From JBFGCM01 sp041581135 (lineage in GTDB: Bacteria > Actinomycetota > Acidimicrobiia > Spongiisociales > UBA5794), in contig JBFGCM010000014.1 in the NCBI GenBank assembly GCA_041581135.1, positions 1-52,709 of the forward strand: a stretch of DNA of 52,709 nt. Direction: 5' to 3'. Both the position numbers and the translations under genes were made by a program. Under the pieces are notes generated by a model that saw nothing but the letters and a program-made list of their open reading frames with translations, did not search any database and was not told the origin of the DNA. The stretch's first letter is position 1. Each line of letters starts with the position of its first letter. This document shows positions 44,618 through 52,709 of this stretch, piece by piece.

Positions 44618-44842
44618 ATGGCCTCAGGTGATGATGTCTTCCGCGCACAGGGCACAGTGGTTGCCACGTTGCGCAACGCCAACTTCAAGGTCAAGCTCGA
44701 CACCGGCCATGAAGTGATCGCGCGGGCATCAGGCAAGATGCGCCGAGGCCGGCTCATCCGCATCATCCCTGGCGACAAGGTCGAGTTGGAGATATCCGCC
44801 TACGATCCGACGCGGGGGCGCATCGTCTGGCGGTACCGCTAG
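44618..44842 (+). CDS. infA: Translation initiation factor IF-1
   Basis: A 74-residue S1/OB-fold protein with the IF-1 blocks GTVVATLRNANFKVKLDTGHEV, the basic loop GKMRRGRLIRI and the end PYD-like SAYDPTRGRIVWRYR. IF-1 occupies the A site of the 30S subunit during initiation. The gene is normally inside the ribosomal protein cluster; here it pairs with an RRM protein, so this may be a second copy. A very strong terminator follows 25 bases later. Confidence 0.93.
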   Translation: MASGDDVFRAQGTVVATLRNANFKVKLDTGHEVIARASGKMRRGRLIRIIPGDKVELEISAYDPTRGRIVWRYR

Positions 44843-44866
44843 GCGATCGGCAAACCCAGATTCGGC

Positions 44867-44900
44867 CGAGAGGGGCCGCCCGAATGGGTGGCCCCTCTCG
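44867..44900 (+). terminator. Strong hairpin terminator after infA
   Basis: A 15-bp stem, CGAGAGGGGCCGCCC / GGGTGGCCCCTCTCG with one G-T wobble, closes a GAAT tetraloop. It lies 25 bases after the IF-1 stop and before the next promoter. No T-tract follows. Confidence 0.75.
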
Positions 44901-44925
44901 CATGCGTGGGCCAGACGAGGGCGCG

Positions 44926-44931
44926 TAGGGT
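44926..44931 (+). promoter_or_regulatory. Candidate -10 box TAGGGT
   Basis: TAGGGT lies 28 nt before the ATG at 44960 and just after the infA terminator; the gene has its own GGAGAGGGG ribosome site at 44945-44953. Confidence 0.4.
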
Positions 44932-44959
44932 GAAACTCCGCACAGGAGAGGGGACCTCA

Positions 44960-46063
44960 ATGCGCCGATGGATGACCCTGGCGGTCGCGGCTGCGATCGC
45001 CATGTCGATACCCGGCACCGCAGGAGCCGAAGAATCACCACTCGAGTGGATCGGGGAGGCCACGTTCCCCACCGGCTTCCTCTTCGAGAACGTCGAAGTC
45101 GGCGGGCTGTCGTCGATCAGCTACGACGCCGCAGGTGGCATCTACTACACGATCTCCGATGATCGCAGCTCGATCGCGCCCGCTCGGTTCTACACCGTCG
45201 CCGTCGACCTGAGCGACGGAAGCCTGGATGACGGTGACGTCACGTTCCTCACACAGACGACACTGCTGAACGAGGACGGCGTCCCCTACGAGGCGTTCAG
45301 CCTGGACCCCGAAGGCATCGCCTTCACCGGGAACTCGGTGTTCGTGTCGTCCGAGGGTGATGCCAATGCGCTGATCGACCCGTTCGTCAACGAGTACCTG
45401 CTCGATGGCACGTTTCGACGGCAGCTACCCGTGCCGCCGAACTACCTGCCCACGGCCGACATGTCCGAGGGTATCCGGCAGAACCTGTCGTTCGAGTCGT
45501 TGACCCTGACACCGAACGGCCGACTGCTGGCGACCGCCAACGAAGCTGCGATGTACCAAGACGGGTCGGCGGCCACGCTCACCGAGTCGAGCCCGGCTCG
45601 CATCCTGTTGTACTGGGCCGAGCTGGGCATCCCCAACCGCCAGTTCGTCTACGAGGTCGGCCCCATCCCCGACGAGCCCATCCCTTCGGATGCATTCGCG
45701 GTCAATGGGCTCGTCGAGCTGCTGGCACTGGACAACCGGGGCACCATGCTGGCCATGGAGCGGGCCTTCTCGGTGGGTGTCGGCAACTCGGTGTCGATCT
45801 ACCTGATCGACCTGCGCGAGGGCGACAACGTACGCCGCCTGCGGGCCTTGGAGGGGGTAGAGACGCCGGTGAGCAAGGACCTGGTGCTGGATCTGGGCAC
45901 GCTCGGTATCACGCTCGACAATCTCGAGGGTATGACCCTCGGCCCGGTGCTGCCGGATGGCCGCCAGTCACTCGTCCTGGTGTCCGACAACAACTTCAAT
46001 CCGGCCGGCCAGTTCACCCAGTTCCTCGCGTTCGCGATGAACGTGGCCGCCGGGGACGAGTGA
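44960..46063 (+). CDS. Secreted esterase-like/phytase-like beta-propeller protein
   Basis: A 367-residue exported protein: signal peptide (residues 1-24, TAGA-E cleavage) then a propeller of the 'esterase-like activity of phytase' family (PF13449). Telling blocks are GGLSSISYDAAGGIYYTISDD, DPEGIAF, SFESLTLTPNGRLLATANE and LDNLEGMTLGP. Family members are often phosphatase- or esterase-like and extracellular; the substrate here is unknown. The ATG at 44960 has a clear ribosome site. Its last 11 bases are duplicated 3 bases downstream. Confidence 0.88.
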   Translation: MRRWMTLAVAAAIAMSIPGTAGAEESPLEWIGEATFPTGFLFENVEVGGLSSISYDAAGGIYYTISDDRSSIAPARFYTVAVDLSDGSLDDGDVTFLTQTTLLNEDGVPYEAFSLDPEGIAFTGNSVFVSSEGDANALIDPFVNEYLLDGTFRRQLPVPPNYLPTADMSEGIRQNLSFESLTLTPNGRLLATANEAAMYQDGSAATLTESSPARILLYWAELGIPNRQFVYEVGPIPDEPIPSDAFAVNGLVELLALDNRGTMLAMERAFSVGVGNSVSIYLIDLREGDNVRRLRALEGVETPVSKDLVLDLGTLGITLDNLEGMTLGPVLPDGRQSLVLVSDNNFNPAGQFTQFLAFAMNVAAGDE

Positions 46064-46079
46064 ACGGCGACGAGTGAAC
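46055..46079 (+). repeat. Tandem copy of GACGAGTGAAC at gene end
   Basis: GACGAGTGAAC is present at 46055-46065 (containing the stop codon) and again at 46069-46079. It looks like a small local duplication. Confidence 0.7.
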
Positions 46080-46098
46080 CAGGAAGCGCCGGCGTGGC

Positions 46099-46257
46099 TC
46101 ACGGGCTGCGCCGGCGCCCCCACACGACGGCGGCAAACACCCCAATGCCGATGCCCACGACGATGCCGTCGACCGCTCGACCCGTCACGAGCAAGACGAT
46201 CGCAAGCGGAACGAACCCGGCGGCCGCGACAACGGCGGCGAGTTGCGGGCCCTTCAT
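46099..46257 (-). CDS. Small two-helix membrane protein (52 aa)
   Basis: A 52-residue protein with two hydrophobic helices (LAAVVAAAGFVPLAIVLLV and GIVVGIGIGVFAAVVW) and a basic C-terminus. Its ATG at 46257 overlaps the stop of the sugar dehydrogenase gene (ATGA), which supports it as a real, coupled gene despite its size. Function unknown. Confidence 0.65.
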   Translation of the reverse strand: MKGPQLAAVVAAAGFVPLAIVLLVTGRAVDGIVVGIGIGVFAAVVWGRRRSP

Positions 46258-47528
46258 CGCTCCGGCACGATCCGGAGCACTCGCCCCTCCCACGTCGTGA
46301 GGTACAGCTCGCCCTCGGCGTCCGTACCGAAGCTGGTCACCTGGCCCACCGCGCCCAGATCGTCGGACCAGTCGCGCTCATCGGTGACCTGGCCGTCCGC
46401 ATAGCGGAAGCTGCGCACGAACCCCACGCACCAGTCGGAGTAGAAGTAGTGGCCGACCAGCTCGGGAATGGCGGAACCCCGATACACGAAGCCGCCCGTC
46501 ACCGAGCACGCCGGGTCCTGGGCGTATTCGAGCGCGGGAAGGGTGAGCCCGGCAGGGTCGCAGTTCACCGATGAGAAACAGGCGGAGGCCTCCATCACTG
46601 GCCACCCGAAGTTCGCACCGCCGCCGTCGAGAGGAACCACATCGATCTCCTCCCAGCGCTCGTGACCGACGTCTGCGATGTAGACGAGCCCGTCGACCGG
46701 GTCGATGGAGAACCGCCACGGGTTGCGCAGCCCATAAGCCCAGACCTCACGAGCCCCGCCGCCGTCCACGAAGGGATTGTCCGCCGGCACGGCGTACGGA
46801 TCGCCACCATCGACGTCCAGGCGCAGGATCGCCCCGAACGGGGTGTTGGGATCCTGGGCGTGCACGTTGGCGGCCGCCCCCTCGCCAGATGACACGAAGA
46901 GCGTGCCGTCAGGAGCGAACTGGAGCATGCCGGCGTAGTGACGCGGCGTCTCCGACGGCTGGACGAACGTGAAGAGCTCCCGGGCGGTGCCGGTATCGAC
47001 CGGACCGCCACCCGGTGCTGCCGTGTATTCCACGAGCGTGCGGTCGTCGTCGATGTTGGTGTAGTACACGAACAAGCGACCGTTCGTGTCGTACTCCGGG
47101 TGGAAGGCCAGGCCGAGGAGACCCTGCTCGATACCGTTGTCCCACACCACGTCGGTGATATCGAGAAACGGTCCGATGCCGCTTCCGTCTGCGCGCAGAA
47201 CGGTCCCGTTGCGTAGCACGATGTAGATCGCCGGGTCGCCGGGCGGAGCCGTGACGAAGACCGGCCGGGAGAGATCGGTTGCGATCACGTCTACACGGAG
47301 ACCGAGCAACGGCGGCAGCGGTTCGGTGGTGGTCGTCGTGGTGGCGGGGGCAAGGGTCGTCGTAACTGCCGGCGGCGCCGTCGTCGGAGGCGACGTCGAC
47401 GGCGGAGCGGCGGTGGTGGCGATCGGCGGCACCGATGTGGTGGTCGTCGTCGCCGGCGCCGGCTCGTCGTCAGGCCCGCAGGCGCTTGCCACGAGGACGA
47501 CGGCGATGAGCACTACCGCACGGTTCAT
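46254..47528 (-). CDS. PQQ-type (soluble glucose/sorbosone) dehydrogenase family lipoprotein
   Basis: A 424-residue exported six-bladed propeller of the GSDH family (PF07995). Lipobox ASAC (Cys17) and a Thr/Pro-rich linker of about 60 residues come first. Family blocks are LSRPVFVTAPPGDP, EQGLLGLAFHPEY, WAYGLRNPWRFS and DVGHERWEEIDV, plus GGFVYRG near the end. Members may use PQQ to oxidise sugars, though many actinobacterial ones have unproven activity. The ATG at 47528 starts the signal peptide; an ATG 4 codons earlier is also possible. Confidence 0.88.
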   Translation of the reverse strand: MNRAVVLIAVVLVASACGPDDEPAPATTTTTSVPPIATTAAPPSTSPPTTAPPAVTTTLAPATTTTTTEPLPPLLGLRVDVIATDLSRPVFVTAPPGDPAIYIVLRNGTVLRADGSGIGPFLDITDVVWDNGIEQGLLGLAFHPEYDTNGRLFVYYTNIDDDRTLVEYTAAPGGGPVDTGTARELFTFVQPSETPRHYAGMLQFAPDGTLFVSSGEGAAANVHAQDPNTPFGAILRLDVDGGDPYAVPADNPFVDGGGAREVWAYGLRNPWRFSIDPVDGLVYIADVGHERWEEIDVVPLDGGGANFGWPVMEASACFSSVNCDPAGLTLPALEYAQDPACSVTGGFVYRGSAIPELVGHYFYSDWCVGFVRSFRYADGQVTDERDWSDDLGAVGQVTSFGTDAEGELYLTTWEGRVLRIVPER

Positions 47529-47784
47529 GCGCGCCAGCATGGCAGCCCGGCCGATCAACGAGTGGGAGCTGGAGCTCTCCACGAACCGGCGTCACGCCGG
47601 TCGCCGACGAACCACCCCGGCGCGCACACGAGCCGGGACAAGACGCCCCCGCCAGGCGCCGTTTCCGGCGGGACCTCAGGCCAGAGCGGCAGCACACGGC
47701 CGGGCCGAACCAACCTGCAAGACACGGCCATGCCGCCGGTGCCTGTCACGCCGACCGGCTTCGCTGGTCGGCGCTTTCGCTAGC

Positions 47785-49449
47785 TCACGGCGCGGACACC
47801 ACGATGGTCGTGCCGTCCGAGTCGCCGTCCGGGTCGTGGTTGGCGCCGGCGTCGTAGCCGTCGGCCGAGACGTCGGTGATCTCGAAGCTCACCGACGACG
47901 CGTTCGAGCGCAGGCGGTTGATCTCGATGTCACACGTACCGGTCGAGCCCGTGACACAGCTCATGGGGCGACGCCCGTCACGGATGCCTTCGACCGTCAC
48001 ACCCGAGAGCGGAACCTCGTCGGCGTCGTGCACCTCGACGGTGATGGTGGCCGTCCAGTTGCCACGACTTCCGAGCGGTGCCGACGTGCCGTCCAAGTCA
48101 CCAACGTGTGAACCGTTGGGCGGAGGAGGCGGCGGCGGAGGCGGCGGCGGCGGATCGCCGTCGAGGGTCGGCTGCAGCACGAAGAGCCCCTGCTCGATGC
48201 CGGACACGATCACCACGCCTGAGTCGAAGTACGGGTACACGCTCCAGGCACCGTTGAACGCCCGGGCGTCGCTTCCGGGGTAGATGTCGAAATGGGCAAC
48301 CTCGCTCAGCGAGCCGCCGGCGGCGTCGGTGATCTCCAGGATCCGCAGGCCGGCGCGGTAATTGGCTTGATAGGAGTGGTTCCCCAGCACGTACTGATTG
48401 TGGTCGATGGCCTTGGTCGATCCCAGATGCTTGCCCGTCATCGTGGGCGCATCGACGTTGCTGACGTCCCACACGTAGGTCGCGGTGTTGTGTCGGTACT
48501 GGCTCTCGTCGAACTCGTCGTCCAGCAGGAAGTACGCGTGGTCTTCGGTCAACCAGCCCTGGTGGGTGTATCCCGAGCCGAAGTAGGCGGTCCGCGATAC
48601 CTGGCGCGGCGCAGACTTGCTGGTGACGTCGACCACGGTGACCGTGTCCTCGTTCGAGGCGAAGCACAGCTCGGCCCCGGCGTAGTCGGGGTCCGGGCCG
48701 GCGTAGTTGACGCACTGCACATCGTGCGTGTAGCCGTCGCCCGAGTAGCAGCCGGCATTCGATGGTGATGTCGGCGTGGTGATGTCGACCATGTGGAGAC
48801 CGCCCGAGCATGTGTCGGTGCCCACCGCGTAGGCGAATCCGGACTCCTCGTTGATCGCGATGTTGTGCGAGTTGCCGAACTGGGTGTAGCGGGTGGTGGC
48901 CGCGAAGTTGACCGGCGGCGACGTCACGTTCCGCAGCTGGGTCAGATCGAACACCTGCATGCCATGTCCGGACGCCTCGCTGACGATGAAGGCATGGTCG
49001 GCGTACGTCTTCATGTCGCGCCACGCCGAGTTGGACGTCGCCGTCGGCAGGGTACCGACCAGGTAGGGATTCTCCGGATCGGAGATGTCGACGAACGCCG
49101 TACCGGTGCTCATCCCCATGATCGCGTACTCGTTGCCGGTTGCGGAGTCGGTCCAGCCCCAGATGTCGTTGCCGGCGCCACCTCCCAGGTCGGTGAGGGT
49201 GAGCTGGGCCAGCAGATCCACGTTGGAGCACGGGTACCCGGCGGCGAAGCCATTGGTGCAGGTCGCCGCAGCGGCTGCCTGGGTGACGTCGGGGAAGGGG
49301 TTGTCGGCTTCGAACGCCGCCGCCAGCAGCGGACTCTCGTACACCGCGGCGTTCCGGGCGGGAACGGGCACGTCGTGGGCTGCCAGCGGCGCGGCAACAG
49401 ACACGGCGAGCAGGGCGGCGACGGCGGCAACGAGCGCGCGTAGCGACAT
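47785..49449 (-). CDS. Secreted choice-of-anchor B family protein
   Basis: A 554-residue exported protein with signal peptide (cleavage near AAPLAAHD), then a propeller of LVIVD-type repeats typical of the choice-of-anchor B family: YAIMGMSTGTAFVDISDPE, FIVSEASGHGMQVFDLTQL, NIAINEESGFAYAVGTD, THDVQCVNY and DHNQYVLGNHSYQANYRAG. A run of 12 prolines (encoded by 48118-48153) leads to a C-terminal Ig/PKD-like domain of about 110 residues (TATITVEVHDADEVPL and on). Its role outside the cell is unknown. Confidence 0.88.
   Translation of the reverse strand: MSLRALVAAVAALLAVSVAAPLAAHDVPVPARNAAVYESPLLAAAFEADNPFPDVTQAAAAATCTNGFAAGYPCSNVDLLAQLTLTDLGGGAGNDIWGWTDSATGNEYAIMGMSTGTAFVDISDPENPYLVGTLPTATSNSAWRDMKTYADHAFIVSEASGHGMQVFDLTQLRNVTSPPVNFAATTRYTQFGNSHNIAINEESGFAYAVGTDTCSGGLHMVDITTPTSPSNAGCYSGDGYTHDVQCVNYAGPDPDYAGAELCFASNEDTVTVVDVTSKSAPRQVSRTAYFGSGYTHQGWLTEDHAYFLLDDEFDESQYRHNTATYVWDVSNVDAPTMTGKHLGSTKAIDHNQYVLGNHSYQANYRAGLRILEITDAAGGSLSEVAHFDIYPGSDARAFNGAWSVYPYFDSGVVIVSGIEQGLFVLQPTLDGDPPPPPPPPPPPPNGSHVGDLDGTSAPLGSRGNWTATITVEVHDADEVPLSGVTVEGIRDGRRPMSCVTGSTGTCDIEINRLRSNASSVSFEITDVSADGYDAGANHDPDGDSDGTTIVVSAP
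48118..48153 (-). repeat. Triplet repeat encoding 12 prolines
   Basis: A CCG/CCT triplet tract within the choice-of-anchor B gene encodes an uninterrupted Pro12 hinge between propeller and C-terminal domain. Such tracts vary in length easily. Confidence 0.9.
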
Positions 49450-49550
49450 CGGGGCTTCCTTCCGATCGTGGACCCACTGAGCGTAGGCGACATCGTGGCG
49501 CCACGCCCACTCTCGGCTGGAATCTGCTCCCAGAGCGAACGCCGAACCGA

Positions 49551-49556
49551 TAGCCT
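49551..49556 (+). promoter_or_regulatory. Leaderless promoter of the M15 peptidase (-10 TAGCCT)
   Basis: TAGCCT ends 6 nt before the ATG at 49563 with no Shine-Dalgarno between, the same geometry as at sufC. Confidence 0.45.
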
Positions 49557-49562
49557 CTGCTC

Positions 49563-50408
49563 ATGACCGCCGAACCCACCATCCCCCCTGAGTTCCTCGA
49601 CCCGGAAGAGGACGCCGAGCTGTTGGACCCCGAACCGATGCTGGACACGGGCGCCACCAGCACCACGACCCTGCGATCGCTGTGGGAGGCGTGGATGTGC
49701 CGGAAAGGAGGCGGCACGTTCGTCGACGTCGAGTTCTTCGGCAAGACGATCGGAGGCGTCCCGGCTCCGGCGCAGGACGCCTACAAGGCGCTCGAGCAGG
49801 CCTTGCGCTCGGCGGGCTACCAACCGAAGTCACGCTGGGCGTACAACTGCCGGAAGATCTCGGGCTCGAATCGGTTGTCGCTGCATTCGGCCGGCATCGC
49901 CATCGACATCGACCCCAAGCAGAATCCGTTCACGAAGGGCGACCCCTACTCGGGCTGGCTCAAGAAGCACCACGTCGACGCCGCTCTGGCCATCCGCAAC
50001 GGTGCCGGCCGGCGGGTGTGGGCGTGGGGCGGGAACTGGTCGAAACCCGACCGCATGCACTTCCAGCTGGACCGGGGACCCGACGCCGTGGACGTGGACT
50101 GGTCCACGGTGCCGGGCGCCGATGGCGTCCCGGCGCCGGTGCCGGTGCCGGTGCCGGTCGAGGAAACGGAGGAGAACGTGTTGGCGAAAGGCGCAGAGGG
50201 CAAGGCCGTCAAACGATTCCAAGAAGCGCTGCTGGCCTGGAATGCCGAGGCACTACCGAAGTTCGGTGCCGACGGCGACTATGGGGACGAGACGGTGGAG
50301 TGGGTCGAGAAGTACCAGACTGACGCCGGGCTCATCCCGACCGGGGTCATCGACGGGGTGACGGCTGCGCTGCTGCAGATCGAGCTGCAGCAGGCAGCCT
50401 CCGCGTAG
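49563..50408 (+). CDS. M15 peptidase with peptidoglycan-binding domain (endolysin-like)
   Basis: A 281-residue peptidase of the M15 type (D-Ala-D-Ala or L-Ala-D-Glu cleaving). The zinc site is His108 in SLHSAGIAID, Asp115, and His166 in PDRMHFQL. A (Pro-Val)n hinge follows, and residues 205-275 are a PG_binding_1-like module (VLAKGAEGKAVKRFQEALL, YGDETVEWVEKYQ). There is no signal peptide, so export is unexplained; this layout resembles phage endolysins, although no phage gene is nearby. The gene seems leaderless. Confidence 0.87.
   Translation: MTAEPTIPPEFLDPEEDAELLDPEPMLDTGATSTTTLRSLWEAWMCRKGGGTFVDVEFFGKTIGGVPAPAQDAYKALEQALRSAGYQPKSRWAYNCRKISGSNRLSLHSAGIAIDIDPKQNPFTKGDPYSGWLKKHHVDAALAIRNGAGRRVWAWGGNWSKPDRMHFQLDRGPDAVDVDWSTVPGADGVPAPVPVPVPVEETEENVLAKGAEGKAVKRFQEALLAWNAEALPKFGADGDYGDETVEWVEKYQTDAGLIPTGVIDGVTAALLQIELQQAASA
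50135..50158 (+). repeat. Four tandem GCCGGT hexamers
   Basis: GCCGGT x4 encodes the Pro-Val hinge between the two domains of the M15 peptidase. Confidence 0.85.
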
Positions 50409-50605
50409 GCACGCAGGCTCGCGTCGGGGGTCCTACCTGTCGTCTGCACTCCCGTGGGCGCCGCTACCCACCCGGCCATCGACGTACGTGCGACGCCCGA
50501 CGTCCGCACTCGCCCGTCGACCTGGTTCCGTGGGCTCCGTCGTGCACCCGGCCCCCTGCGAGGGTGAGCCGCCCGACGTCCGATTCCGTTGTACGAGCCG
50601 CCGGT

Positions 50606-51994
50606 CTAGCCGACGATGCCGCCCTCGGTCATCGCATAGAGGTCGAGGGCCGCATCGAGTTCGTCCGGAGGGAGCACCTCCATCTCCAACGCCACCTCGC
50701 GCACTCCCTTGCCCTCGTCGAAGGCGCGCTTGGCGACTTTCGCGGCCAGGTCGTAGCCGATCTTCGGTACCAGCGCAGTGATGATGATCACGTTGCGCTC
50801 GAGCAGCTCGGCGGGACGATTCCCGTTGACTTCGATTCCGGCGACGCATCTGTCTGCGAACACCGTTGCGGCGTTCGCCAACAGGTCAACCGACTCGAGC
50901 AGGTTGTGAGCCATCACCGGCATCATCACGTTGAGCTCGAAGTTGCCGTTGGCGCCACCCCACGCGATCGCGGTGTCGTTGCCCATGACCTGGGCGGCTA
51001 CCTGCATCATCATCTCGGACATCACCGGGTTCACCTTTCCCGGCATGATCGACGATCCGGGCTGAAGTGACGGAAGGGTGATCTCGGCGATACCCGTGCG
51101 GGGCCCACTCGCCAGCCACCGGAGGTCGTTGGCGATCTTGAACAGGCCGGCCGCCACCGTCTTCAGCGCCCCCGACGCCGCCACCACGGCGTCCTTGGCC
51201 GCCTGCGCCTCGAAGTGGTCGTCGGCCTCCCGAAACGGGTACCCGGATCGTTCCGCCATGCCGGCGATGGTGGCTGCGGCGAACCCGTCAGGAGCGTTGA
51301 TGCCGGTGCCCACTGCGGTCCCACCCAGTGCCAGCTCCGCCAGCTCGGGCAGCACTCCGGCCACACGGGCCGAGGCCTTCCGCACCTGGGCGGCGTACCC
51401 GCCGAACTCCTGGCCGAGGCGCACCGGCGTGGCGTCCATGAGGTGGGTGCGTCCGGACTTCACGATCGGATCGAACTCGTCGGCCTTCTCCTCCAGCGCC
51501 GCTGCCAGGTGGTCGAGCGCGGGCAGGAGGTGCCGGGAGATGGCGCCATGGGCTGCCACGTGGATCGCGGTGGGAATCACGTCGTTGGACGACTGGGACG
51601 CATTGACGTGGTCGTTGGGATGGACCAGCTTCGACCCCAACTCACCGCCGAGCAGCTGAGTGGCCCGGTTCGCGATCACCTCGTTGGCATTCATGTTGGT
51701 GGAAGTGCCCGATCCGGTCTGAAAGATGTCCAGCACGAAGTGGTCGTCCAGCTTGCCCTCCATGACCTCGGCGGCGGCGTCCTGAATGGCACGTGACATG
51801 TCGGGGTCGAGTAGACCGAGCGACTCGTTGACCTTGGCCGCCTCCGCCTTCTGGAGGCCGAGCGCCCAGATGAACATGCGACCGAATCGCAGGTTGGAGA
51901 TCGGGAAGTTCTCCACGGCACGTTGGGTGGACGCACCGTAGAGGGCGTCTGTGGGGACTTGGACTTCCCCCATGGAGTCGCGCTCCGTTCGCAT
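50606..51994 (-). CDS. fumC: Fumarate hydratase class II
   Basis: FumC reversibly hydrates fumarate to L-malate in the TCA cycle. The 462-residue protein is full length with the lyase signature GSSIMPGKVNP, the active-site blocks GSGTSTNMNANEV and HPNDHVNASQSSND (catalytic His), and TGINAPDGF. The N-terminal MGEVQVPTDALYGASTQRA is typical. It stands alone; the M15 gene converges on it and the glycosyltransferase gene diverges from it. Confidence 0.97.
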   Translation of the reverse strand: MRTERDSMGEVQVPTDALYGASTQRAVENFPISNLRFGRMFIWALGLQKAEAAKVNESLGLLDPDMSRAIQDAAAEVMEGKLDDHFVLDIFQTGSGTSTNMNANEVIANRATQLLGGELGSKLVHPNDHVNASQSSNDVIPTAIHVAAHGAISRHLLPALDHLAAALEEKADEFDPIVKSGRTHLMDATPVRLGQEFGGYAAQVRKASARVAGVLPELAELALGGTAVGTGINAPDGFAAATIAGMAERSGYPFREADDHFEAQAAKDAVVAASGALKTVAAGLFKIANDLRWLASGPRTGIAEITLPSLQPGSSIMPGKVNPVMSEMMMQVAAQVMGNDTAIAWGGANGNFELNVMMPVMAHNLLESVDLLANAATVFADRCVAGIEVNGNRPAELLERNVIIITALVPKIGYDLAAKVAKRAFDEGKGVREVALEMEVLPPDELDAALDLYAMTEGGIVG

Positions 51995-52106
51995 TCCAGT
52001 TCCTCCGGATCGGTGACCACCTCAGCGTAGGCGTGCCGCGGCTGCCGCACAGACGCTCGACGCTCGGCGCGTAGTTGCTAGCGTTACCCGCTCCCCAACC
52101 TGCCTG

Positions 52107-52709
52107 GTGTTGAAACTCCTCTACGTCACCGCCAACCTCCCTCACGGGCCCGGCGAGACCTTCGTGGTCACCGAGATCGAGGCGCTGCGTCGCCGCGGCC
52201 ACGAGTTCGTCGTGGTCCCCGTTCGCCCCAAGGGGGAGATCCTCCACGGCGGGGCCGAACAGGTGGCGTCGTTCTCGCTCTCCGAGCCGCTCGTGTCACT
52301 TCGCATGATCGCCCTTGCGGTCAAGGCACTCGCCACCCGACGCCGGGCCTGGAGCGCGCTCGCCAACCTGCTGACGCGCAACCCGCGTCGTCTCATTCAG
52401 AATCTCGGGTTGTTCCCCAAGAGCGCATGGGTGGCGCACGAGGCCACGCTACGCGACATCGACCACATCCATGCCCACTTCGCCACCTGGCCCGCTGCCG
52501 TGGCGATGACGGCCTCGCACCTCAGCGGGATCCCGTGGAGCTTCACCGCGCACCGCTACGACATCCTCGACGGCGACCTGCTGGCACGGAAGGCGGCCAG
52601 CGCGTCGTTCGCCAGGTTCATCTCTCGCGACGGCATCGAAGAGGCAACCCGGCGCGGCATGGAGATCACCCCGGGGGTGACGCTCATCCACATGGGCATC
52701 GAGGTGCCC
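52107..52709 (+). CDS. Glycosyltransferase family 4 protein (5' part; runs off window)
   Basis: The frame is open from a GTG at 52107 (or TTG at 52110) to the window end, 201 codons. It has the N-terminal half of a GT-B transferase: KLLYVTANLPHGPGETFVVTEI with the glycine-rich acceptor loop, HIHAHFATWPA and IPWSFTAHRYDI, as in GT4 enzymes of polysaccharide synthesis. The donor-binding half is outside the window. A TAGCGT -10 candidate lies at 52079-52084. It may open an exopolysaccharide cluster. Confidence 0.85.
   Translation, partial: MLKLLYVTANLPHGPGETFVVTEIEALRRRGHEFVVVPVRPKGEILHGGAEQVASFSLSEPLVSLRMIALAVKALATRRRAWSALANLLTRNPRRLIQNLGLFPKSAWVAHEATLRDIDHIHAHFATWPAAVAMTASHLSGIPWSFTAHRYDILDGDLLARKAASASFARFISRDGIEEATRRGMEITPGVTLIHMGIEVP

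Noticed and set aside
47529..47784. Short frames between the sugar dehydrogenase and choice-of-anchor B genes
   Set aside because: Arg/Pro-rich products with no start signal; treated as intergenic promoter sequence.

Overview
This 52.7 kb window is chromosomal DNA of a high-GC bacterium, almost certainly an actinobacterium. The signs are dense gene packing with many 4-base ATGA/GTGA overlaps, frequent GTG starts, TAnnnT -10 boxes with no Shine-Dalgarno (leaderless genes), an LLM/F420-type oxidoreductase, a SufC-SufS-SufU set, a pair of IniA/IniC-like dynamins and many secreted proteins with Thr-rich linkers. The style fits an uncultured Acidimicrobiia-like lineage, but that placement is inference. 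I saw no rRNA, tRNA, CRISPR array, transposase or phage structural gene, and no replication origin.

Layout. 1-3011: a truncated secreted DUF11-type surface protein (minus), then a two-gene unit ending in an alpha/beta hydrolase. 3018-7398: a translationally coupled hutH-hutU-hutI histidine-degradation operon, with an amidohydrolase/lipoprotein unit upstream of it. 8966-11448: an operon for an IcmA-type acyl-CoA mutase large subunit with a zinc-ribbon protein and a membrane protein. 11585-12753: a BdbC-like/thioredoxin-like pair for oxidative folding. 12761-13888: an acyl-CoA dehydrogenase. 14004-23587: an unusual cluster of a HELSH-motif metallopeptidase-like protein with an acidic tail, two dynamin-like GTPases, an Hsp70 reduced to its ATPase domain, and a 1243-residue Ser/Thr kinase + adenylate cyclase + STAND ATPase + TPR fusion. 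23564-30284: aspartate/glutamate racemase, metallo-beta-lactamase fold hydrolase, LLM oxidoreductase, sufC-sufS-sufU, YceI protein and MFS transporter. 30285-30804: a non-coding stretch rich in hairpins. 30805-35966: LysM/transglycosylase-like protein, orphan solute-binding lipoprotein, zinc-ribbon/DUF4328-like membrane protein, spondin-domain protein.

36331-38804 holds the most striking locus. A SufS-fold PLP enzyme lacks the catalytic cysteine and is fused to a DUF3320-like C-terminal domain. It overlaps by 4 bases a deiodinase/thioredoxin-like gene whose reading frame is interrupted by a single TGA. That TGA sits where a redox Cys would be (FGSFT-U-PYC), and a hairpin with a GGU apical loop starts 9 nt after it. 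I read this as a selenoprotein.

39101-42046 is a four-gene overlapping operon: a divergent Lgt homologue, a small membrane protein, a cysteine-rich radical SAM protein of the COG1964/tetraether-synthase type, and a second small membrane protein. It is a candidate lipid-modification system. 42139-50408 encodes mostly exported proteins (SH3b lipoprotein, phytase-like esterase domain, PQQ-type sugar dehydrogenase, choice-of-anchor B protein) plus an RRM protein/IF-1 pair and an M15 endolysin-like peptidase. The window ends with fumC (minus) and the start of a GT4 glycosyltransferase.

All family assignments come from reading translated motifs by eye; no database search was run.
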